Of a stretch of 64,000 nt of DNA, positions 35,750 through 44,658 are shown in pieces. The DNA is from Anaerolineae bacterium (GTDB taxonomy: Bacteria; Chloroflexota; Anaerolineae; Aggregatilineales; Phototrophicaceae), in NCBI GenBank assembly GCA_022821805.1, contig JAJECX010000031.1:62001-126000 (forward strand), in the 5' to 3' direction. A model generated the notes under the pieces. The model saw only the letters and a program-made list of their open reading frames with translations, ran no database searches and was not told the origin of the DNA. Each line of letters begins with the position of its first letter. Positions within the stretch are counted from its first letter, which is position 1. A program made the position numbers and the translations under genes.

Positions 35750-36352
35750 ATGGTAATTGAGCGCGTCCGCCAGATGAACGTCGAAGAATTCCTGGATTTT
35801 GCGGAGAGCAGTGAATACCGCTATGAATACATTGATGGCGAGCCAATCAAGATGACCGGTGGAAGACTGAATCACTTTCGACTTATCAACCGACTTCAGT
35901 TTCTCTTGGAGAGTCTGCTATCCGAGTCCGATTGCGAAGTGCTCGGCAGTGGCATGCTTGTAAGAGTTGGGGAAGCGAGCCTTGTGGCGCCAGATGTGAG
36001 CGTCGTCTGCGGCCAAGCGCAGACCGAAGTCGACACCCGCATTCTGCTCAATCCGATTCTTGTCGTGGAAGTTATATCGCCCTCGTCAATTGATCATGAC
36101 CGAGTCGTAAAGCGGGATTTCTACCATTCGGTCGATTCGATTCAAGCCTATTTGATTGTCGAACAGCGCCGTCCATTGGTCGAGCTCTACACGCGCAGCG
36201 AAACGGGCTGGCGCCGGCAAGCCTTCTCCGAGCTGGATGATGACGCGCCGCTTGAGGCGCTGGGTTGTCGGATTCCGCTGCAAGACATCTACCGGAACAT
36301 CAAATTCGATGATGAGTCGGCTGCGCGCGCGAGCGATATGGACGGAGATTGA
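35750..36352 (+). CDS. Uma2 family protein (DUF820), paralog 1 of a tandem pair
   Basis: 200-aa protein of the Uma2 PD-(D/E)xK nuclease-like family. The order is VEEFLDFAE, YRYEYIDGEPIKMTGG, LVAPDVSVVCG (Asp) and ILVVEVISPSSIDHDRVVKRDFY (Glu, downstream Lys). These families are abundant in Chloroflexota and cyanobacteria, and a cellular role is unknown. ATG 35750 is preferred to GTG 35732. The C-terminal half is nearly identical in DNA to the next gene. Confidence 0.87.
   Translation: MVIERVRQMNVEEFLDFAESSEYRYEYIDGEPIKMTGGRLNHFRLINRLQFLLESLLSESDCEVLGSGMLVRVGEASLVAPDVSVVCGQAQTEVDTRILLNPILVVEVISPSSIDHDRVVKRDFYHSVDSIQAYLIVEQRRPLVELYTRSETGWRRQAFSELDDDAPLEALGCRIPLQDIYRNIKFDDESAARASDMDGD
36038..36267 (+). 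repeat. Near-identical 230-bp segment shared with 36695-36924
   Basis: I count six mismatches over 230 bp at a constant offset of 657 bp, while the 5' halves of the two genes are clearly diverged. This block encodes residues about 97-173 of the Uma2 pair. Confidence 0.9.
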
Positions 36353-36406
36353 GCGGGGCTTTTCTCTCGAAGGCTCTGTCAAGCAGTGACTGGTAAAGGA
36401 CGTAAT

Positions 36407-37003
36407 ATGGTCGTTGAGCAGGTTCGCCAGATGAGCGTCGAAGAATTCCTGGACCTTGCGGAACAGAGCGAGGATTGGTATGAGTATTTCGACGGCAAGA
36501 TACATCGTATGACCAGCACGAAATTCAATCATAATGTCATAAGTCACAACCTGGGACTTTTGCTAGGGATTCGGCTGGCGGACACAGATTGTCAAGTCCT
36601 TGGCGCGGGACAAGGCATCAGAGCTGGCGAGGATAGTTACCTAATTCCGGATTTATCCGTCGTATGTGGCCACGCGGAAACGGAAATGGATACGCGCATT
36701 CTGCTCAATCCGATTCTTGTCGTGGAAGTTATATCGCCGTCGTCAGTTGATCATGACCGAATCGTAAAGCGGGATTTCTACCATTCGGTCGATTCGATTC
36801 AAGCCTATTTGATTGTCGAACAGCGCCGTCCATTGGTCGAGCTCTACACGCGCAGCGAAACGGGCTGGTGCCTGCAAGCCTTCTCCGAGCTGGATGATGA
36901 CGCGCCGCTTGATGCGCTGGGTTGCCATCTACCATTGCGGGACATCTACCGACGCATTGAATTTGAAGAGGAACCGCCAACCACTCGGGCTGACGACGAA
37001 TAA
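36407..37003 (+). CDS. Uma2 family protein (DUF820), paralog 2 of a tandem pair
   Basis: 198 aa, same family as the preceding gene and 54 bp after it. VEEFLDLAEQSEDWYEYFDG, LIPDLSVVCG and ILVVEVISPSSVDHDRIVKRDFY are present. AAAGGA precedes ATG 36407 by six bases. The N-terminal ~95 residues differ markedly from paralog 1, but from codon 97 onward protein and DNA are almost the same, a mosaic pattern. A strong hairpin terminator follows the stop. Confidence 0.87.
   Translation: MVVEQVRQMSVEEFLDLAEQSEDWYEYFDGKIHRMTSTKFNHNVISHNLGLLLGIRLADTDCQVLGAGQGIRAGEDSYLIPDLSVVCGHAETEMDTRILLNPILVVEVISPSSVDHDRIVKRDFYHSVDSIQAYLIVEQRRPLVELYTRSETGWCLQAFSELDDDAPLDALGCHLPLRDIYRRIEFEEEPPTTRADDE
36695..36924 (+). 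repeat. Near-identical 230-bp segment shared with 36038-36267
   Basis: Partner block of the Uma2 duplication; about 97% identical by direct comparison. Confidence 0.9.
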
Positions 37004-37008
37004 TGCAA

Positions 37009-37037
37009 AAAGGGGCGGTTCGTCGAATCGCCCCTTT
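37009..37037. terminator. Bidirectional hairpin between convergent genes
   Basis: AAAGGGGCGGTT and AATCGCCCCTTT form a 12-bp stem (one G-T pair) around CGTCG, with A/T runs on both sides. It lies 6 bp after the Uma2 stop and 56 bp from the M16 peptidase stop on the other strand. Confidence 0.75.
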
Positions 37038-37092
37038 CCGTTGACCGTGAATCTTGCCCGCTCCCTAGCTCGAAGACGAGATATGGGGGGAC

Positions 37093-39822
37093 TTACTCCG
37101 CTTCAATCAGCGTGACCTCGCCAAGCGTCTCCAACTGCTCCTGGATCGCGCTGGCGTCGCCAACCACGACTATGATGAAGTCTTCAGGCTGGATGTAGCT
37201 GTTGGCGATTTCCAGCACATCGTCGGTAGTGACATCTTTGATATGACCCAGCCACTTGTTGAGCCGGTCCAGTTCGACGCCACGGATCTTGTATGACGCC
37301 ACCGCCTCGACGAAGTCTTGATAAGTCTCAAGTCCAAAGACCCACTCACCGACAATTCCATCGCGCGCGTCGATGAGTTCCTCGTCAGTGAGCGGCTCGG
37401 TTTGGATGCGTTCGATTTCCTTGAAGACCTCTTCCAGCGCCGGGGCGATGACATCATTGCGGACAGCGGCAGTGACTACAAAATATCCAACATCGGCTGG
37501 ATAACTGAAGCCGGAACCGATGCTGTAGGTATAGCCTTTTTCTTCGCGGATGTTCTGCACCAGGCGCGAGGAGAAGGTACCGCCCAGAACATGGTTAAGC
37601 ACGCGCGCCGGGAAGTAGTCGAGGCTGGCGCCCTGAATGCCGATATTGCCGATTCGGAAGGTCGCCTGCGTGCTGCCTGGGCGATCCACCAACAATATCT
37701 GCTGCCCGCTGTTCTCCGGCAAGGTCGGGTAGGTAATTGCCTCGGCGCTTCCTTCCCAATCGGCAAAGTGCTGCTCGGCGTAGGCGAGGCCTTCTTCGGT
37801 TGTGATGGCGCCGGCGATGATCAGCACGGCGTTATCCGGCGTACTGCGGGACTCATAAAAGGCGACGATGTCATCGCGTGTGATGGCTTCCAGCGATTCT
37901 TCGGTGTACAGATTTCCGTAGCCATGCTCGCTGCTGTAGAGCCGATTATCGAAGATGCGGCGGGCGACGAATCCGGGCTGAGCCATACCAGCTTCCAGGC
38001 TGCTGATCCACTCCGTCCGCTCGCGTTCGAATTCATTCTCGGGGAAGTTGGCGTTGAGAGCCATATCGGCGAGCAGGTCGAAAGCCAAATCGGCATCTTC
38101 GATCAGGGCAAACACGCCAAGCTGCAGACTATCGCTCCCGCCAACACTGTTGACGGCGCCGCCAACTTGTTCAATCGCGCCGGCGATGTCCTGGCTGCTG
38201 CGGGTTTCCGTGCCGCGGGAGATCAAGTAACCGGTAATGCCCGCCGTACCTGCCAAGTCCGTCGGCTGGGCAGTAGAACCACCGGCGAAGTAGACATCCA
38301 GCGAGATGATGGGCATGTTTGGCTGCTCAATCACGACGACTTCCAAGCCGTTGTCCAATACGTTTTCGGTAATGGTCGGGAAGTTAAACTCGTTCGAATC
38401 CAGAGGCGGCGGCGGTTCATCCTGTTCGATGACGTAGCGGTAATCCGGTTCGTGTTCAACCGTTTCTTCGGCGGCGTAGGGTTCTACAGGCGGCGGCGCT
38501 TCGGCATCGGTTTCCACGACATTGAAGACATGGCGATCAGATTCTTCAAGGTACTCAAGCGCTACCCGCTGAATATCCGCGCTGGTTACTGCTTCATAGC
38601 GATTGATGCCGGAGAATACCGCCTGCGGATCGCCGCTGTAGTAGTTAGCGCTTTGCACGCTTTCCGCCAATCCCAGCGCTGTTTCCAATCCCAGGATGTT
38701 TCTGCTCCGTATGCCTGCGATCACCTTGTCGAGTTCGTCTTGAGGCACGCCTTCATCAATGATCTTCTGCAGCTCTTCGTAGGAGGCTTCTTCAAGTTCG
38801 GCCAGGTCAACGCCGACATTGGCAAGCAGGATGAAGGCGAAATAGCCGGGACCGCGGTTGCCGGCTATCCAGGCGTCGGCCTGCAATGCTTTGCCGGTAT
38901 CGACCAGTCGCTTCGCCAGGCGGCTTGAATCGCCGATGCTCAGGACGCGCGAGAGTACGCTTAGCGCTGGGTAGTCCTCATGAACCAGCGGCGGAATCTC
39001 GTAAGCGACCAGCAGGGCCGGTATGTTGATGAAGGGATCTTCAATGGTGATGAATTCGGCTTCCTCTTGGTCAGCCGGCACAAATTCCGGCAGCGCAGGC
39101 GGGTCGTCTCCACGCGGGATGGGACCGAACAGGTCTTCGATCATCGTCTTCGCGACTTCAAAGTCGATGTCGCCGGCGACGACCAGGGTGGCGTTGTTCG
39201 GGAGATAGTAGGTTCGGTGGAACTCAATGACATCTTCAATTTGCGCTGCATTGACATCGTCAATGTTGCCAATGGCGGGACGTTTGTAGGGTTCGTAGGA
39301 ATAGGGCACGGTGATCAAGGCTTTCACCGCCGTGCCGTAGGGTCGGTTGTCATAACTCCTTTGCAGCTCCTCAATGACGATGGCGCGCTGATTATCGAGA
39401 TTCTCCTGCGTCACGTCCAAGCCGGCCATGCGATCGGCTTCTATCCAGAGGGCCAGGGGCAGTTGATGCGAAGGAACAGTGTCGTAGTAGACGGTGTAAT
39501 CGTTGTTGACGTAGGCATTCGACGAGCCGCCAACCGGCTCCAGCAACTGATCCATGCCGTTGTTTGGAATATGTGGCGAACCCTCGAACATCATGTGTTC
39601 AAAGAGATGTGCGAATCCACTCTTGCCTTCGGGATCGTTGGCGCTGCCGACGCGATACCAGATGTCCACGGCGACCGTTGGCGCTGTGGTATCCCGCGCC
39701 AGGATTACTTCGAGGCCGTTATCCAGCCAGTAATGCTCCAGATCAAGCGACTGTTCCGACTCGGCAAGACTGATCCCGCTGACCAGCAGCAGGACCAAGA
39801 TTAACAGCATACGACGCTTCAT
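37093..39822 (-). CDS. Secreted tandem M16 (pitrilysin) metallopeptidase
   Basis: 909 aa from ATG 39822, with a signal peptide (MKRRMLLILVLLLVSGISLA) and AGGAG upstream. Two M16 modules are fused. The first has the inverted zinc motif HLFEH (His72, Glu75, His76) and the downstream glutamate in VIEELQRS. The second (about 440-900) lacks HxxEH (the aligned segment is VYFAGGSTAQPTDLAG) but keeps the non-catalytic pattern including EKGYTYSIGSGFSY. This is the usual active/inactive pairing. It should degrade peptides outside the cytoplasmic membrane. It is monocistronic. Confidence 0.93.
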   Translation of the reverse strand: MKRRMLLILVLLLVSGISLAESEQSLDLEHYWLDNGLEVILARDTTAPTVAVDIWYRVGSANDPEGKSGFAHLFEHMMFEGSPHIPNNGMDQLLEPVGGSSNAYVNNDYTVYYDTVPSHQLPLALWIEADRMAGLDVTQENLDNQRAIVIEELQRSYDNRPYGTAVKALITVPYSYEPYKRPAIGNIDDVNAAQIEDVIEFHRTYYLPNNATLVVAGDIDFEVAKTMIEDLFGPIPRGDDPPALPEFVPADQEEAEFITIEDPFINIPALLVAYEIPPLVHEDYPALSVLSRVLSIGDSSRLAKRLVDTGKALQADAWIAGNRGPGYFAFILLANVGVDLAELEEASYEELQKIIDEGVPQDELDKVIAGIRSRNILGLETALGLAESVQSANYYSGDPQAVFSGINRYEAVTSADIQRVALEYLEESDRHVFNVVETDAEAPPPVEPYAAEETVEHEPDYRYVIEQDEPPPPLDSNEFNFPTITENVLDNGLEVVVIEQPNMPIISLDVYFAGGSTAQPTDLAGTAGITGYLISRGTETRSSQDIAGAIEQVGGAVNSVGGSDSLQLGVFALIEDADLAFDLLADMALNANFPENEFERERTEWISSLEAGMAQPGFVARRIFDNRLYSSEHGYGNLYTEESLEAITRDDIVAFYESRSTPDNAVLIIAGAITTEEGLAYAEQHFADWEGSAEAITYPTLPENSGQQILLVDRPGSTQATFRIGNIGIQGASLDYFPARVLNHVLGGTFSSRLVQNIREEKGYTYSIGSGFSYPADVGYFVVTAAVRNDVIAPALEEVFKEIERIQTEPLTDEELIDARDGIVGEWVFGLETYQDFVEAVASYKIRGVELDRLNKWLGHIKDVTTDDVLEIANSYIQPEDFIIVVVGDASAIQEQLETLGEVTLIEAE

Positions 39823-40095
39823 TTGTACCTGTCTCCTTTCGATGCACAGTTTCACTGTAGTATGTATGAAAGACGTTCGTTACAAAGTCGTTGCGCCACT
39901 GTAAATCGTCTGTAAACCTCAGATGGGAATCGTCAGCGATTCGAGGTAGCGCAGATAGTAAGTGAGCAACTCGGCCAGCTGATGCGAAAATGCAACTCGC
40001 CTATAACCGGAATGCGCAAGAAAATGCTGGACCGCTTTGGCAGGCGCAAGAGCAAGTATCGAGGGACAATCCGCTGAATCTATGAAAGAGGAAGT

Positions 40096-40587
40096 TTATC
40101 GCACTTTCTCAATCGTCAGCGCCCAAGGCGCTGTTATTTGGCTGAGCTCGAGATAAAAGATGCAATCGCTTGCTGCTTCGACCAGGTTCTGCGCCCCGTG
40201 AGTGGCTTGCGAAGCGGAGAAACTGTGAATCACGCCATCTAATTCCTTGCCGCAGCCTTCAAGAGCGACGCTTTCGATTTTGGCAGATCCTTCCGTAGTC
40301 ATTGTGACGATGTAATATCCCTCGGATACCTTCAGCGGTCCCAAGACCGGTTGCGCGCCTGGTAGGCCGCTGAACGAATCCTCATGCTCCGAACAGTCGC
40401 GCAAGCCACCTAGAGCCAAGGCAATGATCTCGCGGAAAGCGCCTATTGGGTCCTCATCCAGCGCAGCCAGTTGCGCTTGGATGTCTTCTTTCAGGCTGCT
40501 GGCGCCGCATTCATTTTCAGCTTGAAGCGGCGACACCGGCAATATGAGTATGATGCTGATCGCCAAGAGCAAATAGGATCGTTTCAT
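40096..40587 (-). CDS. Secreted hypothetical protein with four conserved-looking cysteines
   Basis: 163 aa with a clear signal peptide (MKRSYLLLAISIILILPVSPLQA). The mature part has Cys residues in NECGAS, RDCSE, EGCGKEL and SDCIFY, which could form two disulfides, and a beta-rich C-terminal half (GYYIVTMTTEGSAKIESVAL). GGAGGG precedes the ATG. I do not recognise a family. It stands alone between the M16 peptidase and a Uma2 gene; an extracellular role is all that can be inferred. Confidence 0.7.
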   Translation of the reverse strand: MKRSYLLLAISIILILPVSPLQAENECGASSLKEDIQAQLAALDEDPIGAFREIIALALGGLRDCSEHEDSFSGLPGAQPVLGPLKVSEGYYIVTMTTEGSAKIESVALEGCGKELDGVIHSFSASQATHGAQNLVEAASDCIFYLELSQITAPWALTIEKVR

Positions 40588-40689
40588 GCTGCCCTCCGCA
40601 GTTGCAAATGAGCCAAATCAAAAGAACAACATAATGCCAAACGCTACCCATGCTGCGATCATTTTAGCCCCGCGAATCGTCCATTGGAT

Positions 40690-41259
40690 TCAGGCGAACA
40701 GGCGGCGCAGTTCCAGCGAAAAACCGGGCAGGACCGATTCACCCGAGAGCGCGCCGTCTTCCGCAACAAACTCGCGCTCGACCTCTCCATTTGCATCAAG
40801 CCGGCAGACTTCTACGCCCCTCCTGTCGGGCATGACGATCCAGACCAACTGTGTTTCGCGCCGCAGATAGATAGCGGCCTTTTGCCTCAATTCCGCCAGC
40901 GTATTGCTCGGAGATTTGATCTCGACGGCAAGATCGGGCATCGTCGGCGCCCATTTCTTTTGCAGTGGCGGCGGAAACTCATCGGCGCGCCTGAATGCTA
41001 CATCAGGACCAAGAACGGTGTTTCGGTCTTCTTGCGAGTAATAGCCAGCGTCCACTGTGAAGATGCCGAGCTTGCGATCCGAATCGAAAAGGCGAATATG
41101 AAAAGCAATCTCGCCCGCAATAAATCCATGCTCTTCGCCTGGAGCGGGCATCTCGACCAATTCTCCATTGATTAGCTCAAAGCGTTTATTTGCGTTTTCC
41201 GGCTGGCAGGCGAAGCGCCAAAACTCGTCAACATCGAAAACACGCTCTTGGACTTGCAT
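40690..41259 (-). CDS. Uma2 family protein with canonical nuclease motif
   Basis: 189-aa Uma2/DUF820 protein. Unlike the pair at 35750-37003 it has the full PD-(D/E)xK-type motif: GPDVAFRR (Asp) and PDLAVEIKSPSNTLAELRQK (Glu-x-Lys). The N-terminus reads VDEFWRFACQPENANKRFELINGELVEMPAPG, typical of the family. GGAGA precedes the ATG. It is unlinked in expression to its neighbours and the function is unknown. Confidence 0.87.
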   Translation of the reverse strand: MQVQERVFDVDEFWRFACQPENANKRFELINGELVEMPAPGEEHGFIAGEIAFHIRLFDSDRKLGIFTVDAGYYSQEDRNTVLGPDVAFRRADEFPPPLQKKWAPTMPDLAVEIKSPSNTLAELRQKAAIYLRRETQLVWIVMPDRRGVEVCRLDANGEVEREFVAEDGALSGESVLPGFSLELRRLFA

Positions 41260-41397
41260 AAATGTCTCCAGCGCTCAAGCATTTGTTAACATAATCCTAC
41301 CACGCGGCGATGCGCGTTTCAAAATACTCGAGAATATCACAGGCAAAGGGCGAGCCAATGACTGCCGTCGCACATTCCTTGATTGAAGCGCTTCGGC

Positions 41398-42876
41398 TTA
41401 CAGCACCGGCGCCCCAGCTGCCCGCGGGACGAACTGACCGGCGCCATTGCGGCCCAGCCACTGATCGCCATCGACCAGCTTCACGCCGCGCTGATAAACT
41501 TGCGCGGGAACGCCTTTGACCGTCATGCCCTCGTAGCAGTTGTAATCGACGCGCATGTGGTGCGTCTCCGCGCTGATCGTGTGTTCTTTCTCGGGATCCC
41601 AAACCAGGATATCAGCATCCGAGCCGACGGCGATCGTGCCCTTGCGCGGGTACATGCCGAAGATCTTGGCTGGATTGGTGCAGCAAAGCTCGACGAAACG
41701 CGTCGGCAAGAGCCGGCCACTGTTCACGCCCGAATCCCACATCACCATCATGCGGTCTTCGAGGCCGGGCATGCCGTTAGGGATCTTGGCGAAGTTGCCG
41801 ATGCCCAATTCTTTGCCTGGTCGGCGATAAGATGGGTCCTGCTTCTCGTAGCCGACCCAATCCTTTCCGCCGGTCCGCTCGTTCCATTCCTGCCAGGGAC
41901 CGTGCCCGCCGTCATACCAAAAGTCGCAATGGTCGGTGCTGACGATTTGCAGCGAGCCATCGCGAACGGCGCCCCATAAAACGGCATGATCATGCCTGCT
42001 CCTTATTGGCGGCGAGCAGACATATTTGCTGCCTTCAAAGCCGGGCGCGCCCAGGTGCTCGTCGACAGTCAGGAAGAAATATTGCACGCAGGTCTCGCCC
42101 ATCACCGGATATCCCAGCGCGCGGCCACGCCGAATCGCCTCGACCGCCTGTTCACAAGTCACATGCACCACATAAAGCGGGCAGCCGGTCAAACCGGACA
42201 TGACGACAGCGCGGTTTGTCGCTTCGCCTTCAATCTCTGGCGGCCGCGACGAGGCATGCCAAACCGGGTCGGTCTTGCCCGCCGCCAGCAGCGCCGGTGT
42301 CAGCGCCGCTTCGACATCGCCGTTCTCGGCATGAACCATGACGATCATGCCGTTATCCGCCGCCACCCGCATGGTATTGAAGAGCGTAGCGTCATCAATC
42401 ATGAAGACATTCTTGTATGCCATGAAGAGTTTGAGACTGGTGATGCCTTCGTCAATCATCGTCGGAATCTCTTCCATGACAGCGTCATTGAGATCGGTAA
42501 CCGCCATATGGAATGCGTAATCGATCTGGGCGAAATCGCGCGATTTCGCCCACCAGGTCTCCAGCCCGTCATGCAGGCTGCCGCCGATTGGCTGGACGAC
42601 GAAGTCAATATGCGTGGTTGTGCCGCCGAATGCGGCCGCCATATGCCCGACATCAAAATCGTCATTGCTGATTGTGCCGCCAAAGGGCAGGTCAAGGTGG
42701 GTATGCACGTCGATGCCGCCCGGCATCAGGTACTTGCCGGAGCAGTCGACGACATCGTGATTGTCGCCGCTGATGTCCTGGCCGATAAGGGTGACAACTT
42801 CGCCTTCGACCAGGACGTCGGCGTCCACCATGTCGCTGGCGGTGATGATCGTTCCGTTTTTGAATAGGGTTCCCAT
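41398..42876 (-). CDS. Dihydropyrimidinase/D-hydantoinase
   Basis: Cyclic amidohydrolase (492 aa) opening dihydrouracil/dihydrothymine or 5-substituted hydantoins. The full binuclear metal site is visible: His58 and His60 in DVHTHLDLPF, carboxylated Lys149 in SLKLFMAYK, His182 in VHAEN, His238 in YVVHVT and Asp315 in VSTDHCDF. CSPPIR is the substrate-binding loop of dihydropyrimidinases. AAAGGAG precedes the ATG. With the downstream-acting beta-ureidopropionase, aminotransferase and semialdehyde dehydrogenase in the same window, a pyrimidine catabolic role is most likely. Confidence 0.93.
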   Translation of the reverse strand: MGTLFKNGTIITASDMVDADVLVEGEVVTLIGQDISGDNHDVVDCSGKYLMPGGIDVHTHLDLPFGGTISNDDFDVGHMAAAFGGTTTHIDFVVQPIGGSLHDGLETWWAKSRDFAQIDYAFHMAVTDLNDAVMEEIPTMIDEGITSLKLFMAYKNVFMIDDATLFNTMRVAADNGMIVMVHAENGDVEAALTPALLAAGKTDPVWHASSRPPEIEGEATNRAVVMSGLTGCPLYVVHVTCEQAVEAIRRGRALGYPVMGETCVQYFFLTVDEHLGAPGFEGSKYVCSPPIRSRHDHAVLWGAVRDGSLQIVSTDHCDFWYDGGHGPWQEWNERTGGKDWVGYEKQDPSYRRPGKELGIGNFAKIPNGMPGLEDRMMVMWDSGVNSGRLLPTRFVELCCTNPAKIFGMYPRKGTIAVGSDADILVWDPEKEHTISAETHHMRVDYNCYEGMTVKGVPAQVYQRGVKLVDGDQWLGRNGAGQFVPRAAGAPVL

Positions 42877-42930
42877 GAGTTACTCCTTTAGCCAATCGCC
42901 GGGATGATCGTTACGCCGTATCCGGCCTCG

Positions 42931-43491
42931 TTAAAACTCGATGCCGGCATAGATTTCCGCTAGCGGCAATTCGCAATCCAGCGCCGGCAGCGGCACGATG
43001 GCGTCCAAGCCGGCGTATTCTTGTGACTGCCAGCGCCTGTCTTGACGCGAGTCCACTTCGACTTGGGCTTTGAATTGGTTGATGATCAGGTAGACCTGAA
43101 GCGAGCGGATGCTTTGGTACAAGTCGCGCTTGGAGCCGCGGTCTCTATCGGCTGTTGCGGGCGAGACCACTTCCGCAACCAGCGTAGGATTAAAGAGGTT
43201 GATGGCTTGCTCATCAAGCTCCGGTTCGCCACGGACGACGCTCAAGTCCGGATAAAGATAGCGCGCGGGACTGACGCGGACTCGCATAGCGCTGCTGTAA
43301 AAGTGAAAGTCGCCACCTCTCAGTCGCAGTTGCAGCGCAAAACCAACCTTCAACATGATTTCTGCGTGATAAGCTGTCCCACCTGTCATCGGGTAGGCTT
43401 CGCCGTCAATGTACTCATTCTTGTATTCGCTGGCTTCATCAAAGGCGAAGTATTCCTCGACTGTCATTTGGCGGAGGCTGTCGATTGCCAT
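42931..43491 (-). CDS. Uma2 family protein
   Basis: 186-aa Uma2/DUF820 protein, the fourth in the window. MTVEEYFAFDEASEYKNEYIDGEAYPMTGG, YPDLSVVRGEP (Asp) and LVAEVVSPATADRDRGSKRDLY (Glu, later Lys) are seen. AGGAGG precedes the ATG. It sits between the LLM oxidoreductase and dihydropyrimidinase genes on the same strand, inside an otherwise coherent catabolic run. Confidence 0.87.
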   Translation of the reverse strand: MAIDSLRQMTVEEYFAFDEASEYKNEYIDGEAYPMTGGTAYHAEIMLKVGFALQLRLRGGDFHFYSSAMRVRVSPARYLYPDLSVVRGEPELDEQAINLFNPTLVAEVVSPATADRDRGSKRDLYQSIRSLQVYLIINQFKAQVEVDSRQDRRWQSQEYAGLDAIVPLPALDCELPLAEIYAGIEF

Positions 43492-43590
43492 ATTCTGCCC
43501 TCCTGAGTCCGGTGAAGCTGAACGAGCGTGGCAGTTTCAGTATAACCAATAAGTTCGCATAGAACTGCAAACGCGTGTTTTCTGATTTGA

Positions 43591-43616
43591 CGGCGACTCA
43601 CGAAGTCGCTCCTGCG
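43591..43616. repeat. Intergenic palindrome, family A
   Basis: GGCGACTCACGAAGTCGC-TCCTGC, an uninterrupted, slightly diverged copy in the spacer between the LLM oxidoreductase stop and the Uma2 start. Confidence 0.75.
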
Positions 43617-43627
43617 AAACGCAGGCT

Positions 43628-44623
43628 TTAGCTGAGGGCCGGGATGATTTTCTCACCGTATTCGGCAACGATGCGCTCTTCCTCGCCGCACATCAAGTAG
43701 ATATTGAACTGCGTCACGCCAGCCGCTTCCAACTCCTTTAGCTTGGCGATGTGATCATCGACGCTGCCCAGGATGCCAAAGGCGTCAACAATATCCTCGC
43801 TGATGAAATCGAGGTGATCGGCGTCTTTGTCGGCATGTTCCTTGTAGTCGTAACCCTTGCGCCCTTCAATATAGGCGGTCAGGCTGGCGGGGATATCGGG
43901 GCTGTCCATGCCATAACGCTCGACGATGTCGGCGACGTGGTTGCCAACCATCGCCGGGAACCAACGCGTCTGCTCGCGCGCCGCCTCCAGGTCTCCGACC
44001 CAAACCGGCGCCGCCGACATGATCTGGTAATCGGACATATCTTTGCCCGCGTCTTCGCCTCCGGCGATTGCCTGCTCGCTGAACCACTTGACCAAGCCGG
44101 GATCCGCCAACTGAATGACCAAGCCATCGCCACTGCGTCCGGCGCCGGCCAGCGCCTTGGGTCCATAGGCGGCGATCCAAATGGGCATCTCATAGCCATT
44201 TGCCCACGGGAGCTGCGCCGAGGTGTCGTCGTACGCGACCTCATCGCCGCGCGCCAGTCCGCGCAGCGCATCTGCGAAGCGCTCCATATTGGCGACCGTC
44301 ATCGGCTTCTTGCCCAGCATGCGCCGCGAACTATCGCCGCGGCCGATGCCAACTTCAATGCGATTGCCGCTTTGCGCAGCCAGGGTGGCGTACATGCTGC
44401 CGGCCACCGACCATTCGCGCACGCCCGGGTTGGTCACCAGCGGACCGAAAATCATATCGTCTGTATGCGCCATGCAAAGCGCCATCGTCAAGTAGCACTC
44501 GCGCCATAAAACGTGCGAGTCGAAGAACCAGCCATATTTGAAGCCGGCGACTTCCGCCTGTTTGCAGAGCGCAACCGTCCGTTTGGGCGAAATATCGCCT
44601 TTGAATGTGATGCCGAATTCCAT
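43628..44623 (-). CDS. LLM-class oxidoreductase, probably F420-dependent (CPS_4043/TIGR03842-like)
   Basis: 331-aa luciferase-like TIM-barrel oxidoreductase. The N-terminal EFGITFKGDISPKRTVALCKQAEVAG, the central NRIEVGIGRGDSSRRMLGKKP and IWIAAYGPKALAGAGRSGDG match F420-dependent methylene-H4MPT-reductase-like enzymes; I associate it with the CPS_4043-type family. It sits between beta-ureidopropionase and dihydropyrimidinase genes on the same strand, so it likely works in pyrimidine/hydantoin degradation, perhaps as the ring-reducing step missing here (inference). The Shine-Dalgarno CAGGAG is clear. Confidence 0.87.
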   Translation of the reverse strand: MEFGITFKGDISPKRTVALCKQAEVAGFKYGWFFDSHVLWRECYLTMALCMAHTDDMIFGPLVTNPGVREWSVAGSMYATLAAQSGNRIEVGIGRGDSSRRMLGKKPMTVANMERFADALRGLARGDEVAYDDTSAQLPWANGYEMPIWIAAYGPKALAGAGRSGDGLVIQLADPGLVKWFSEQAIAGGEDAGKDMSDYQIMSAAPVWVGDLEAAREQTRWFPAMVGNHVADIVERYGMDSPDIPASLTAYIEGRKGYDYKEHADKDADHLDFISEDIVDAFGILGSVDDHIAKLKELEAAGVTQFNIYLMCGEEERIVAEYGEKIIPALS

Positions 44624-44658
44624 TGTTTAACTCCTGCGAAACAGATTCTGTTTATTCG

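Noticed and set aside
39823-40095. Possible regulatory RNA or small gene beside the M16 peptidase
   Set aside because: The ~270-bp gap shows no convincing hairpin, promoter or coding frame.
41260-41397. Possible small gene between the Uma2 and dihydropyrimidinase genes
   Set aside because: Open frames here only continue into antisense of the dihydropyrimidinase gene, with no start signal.
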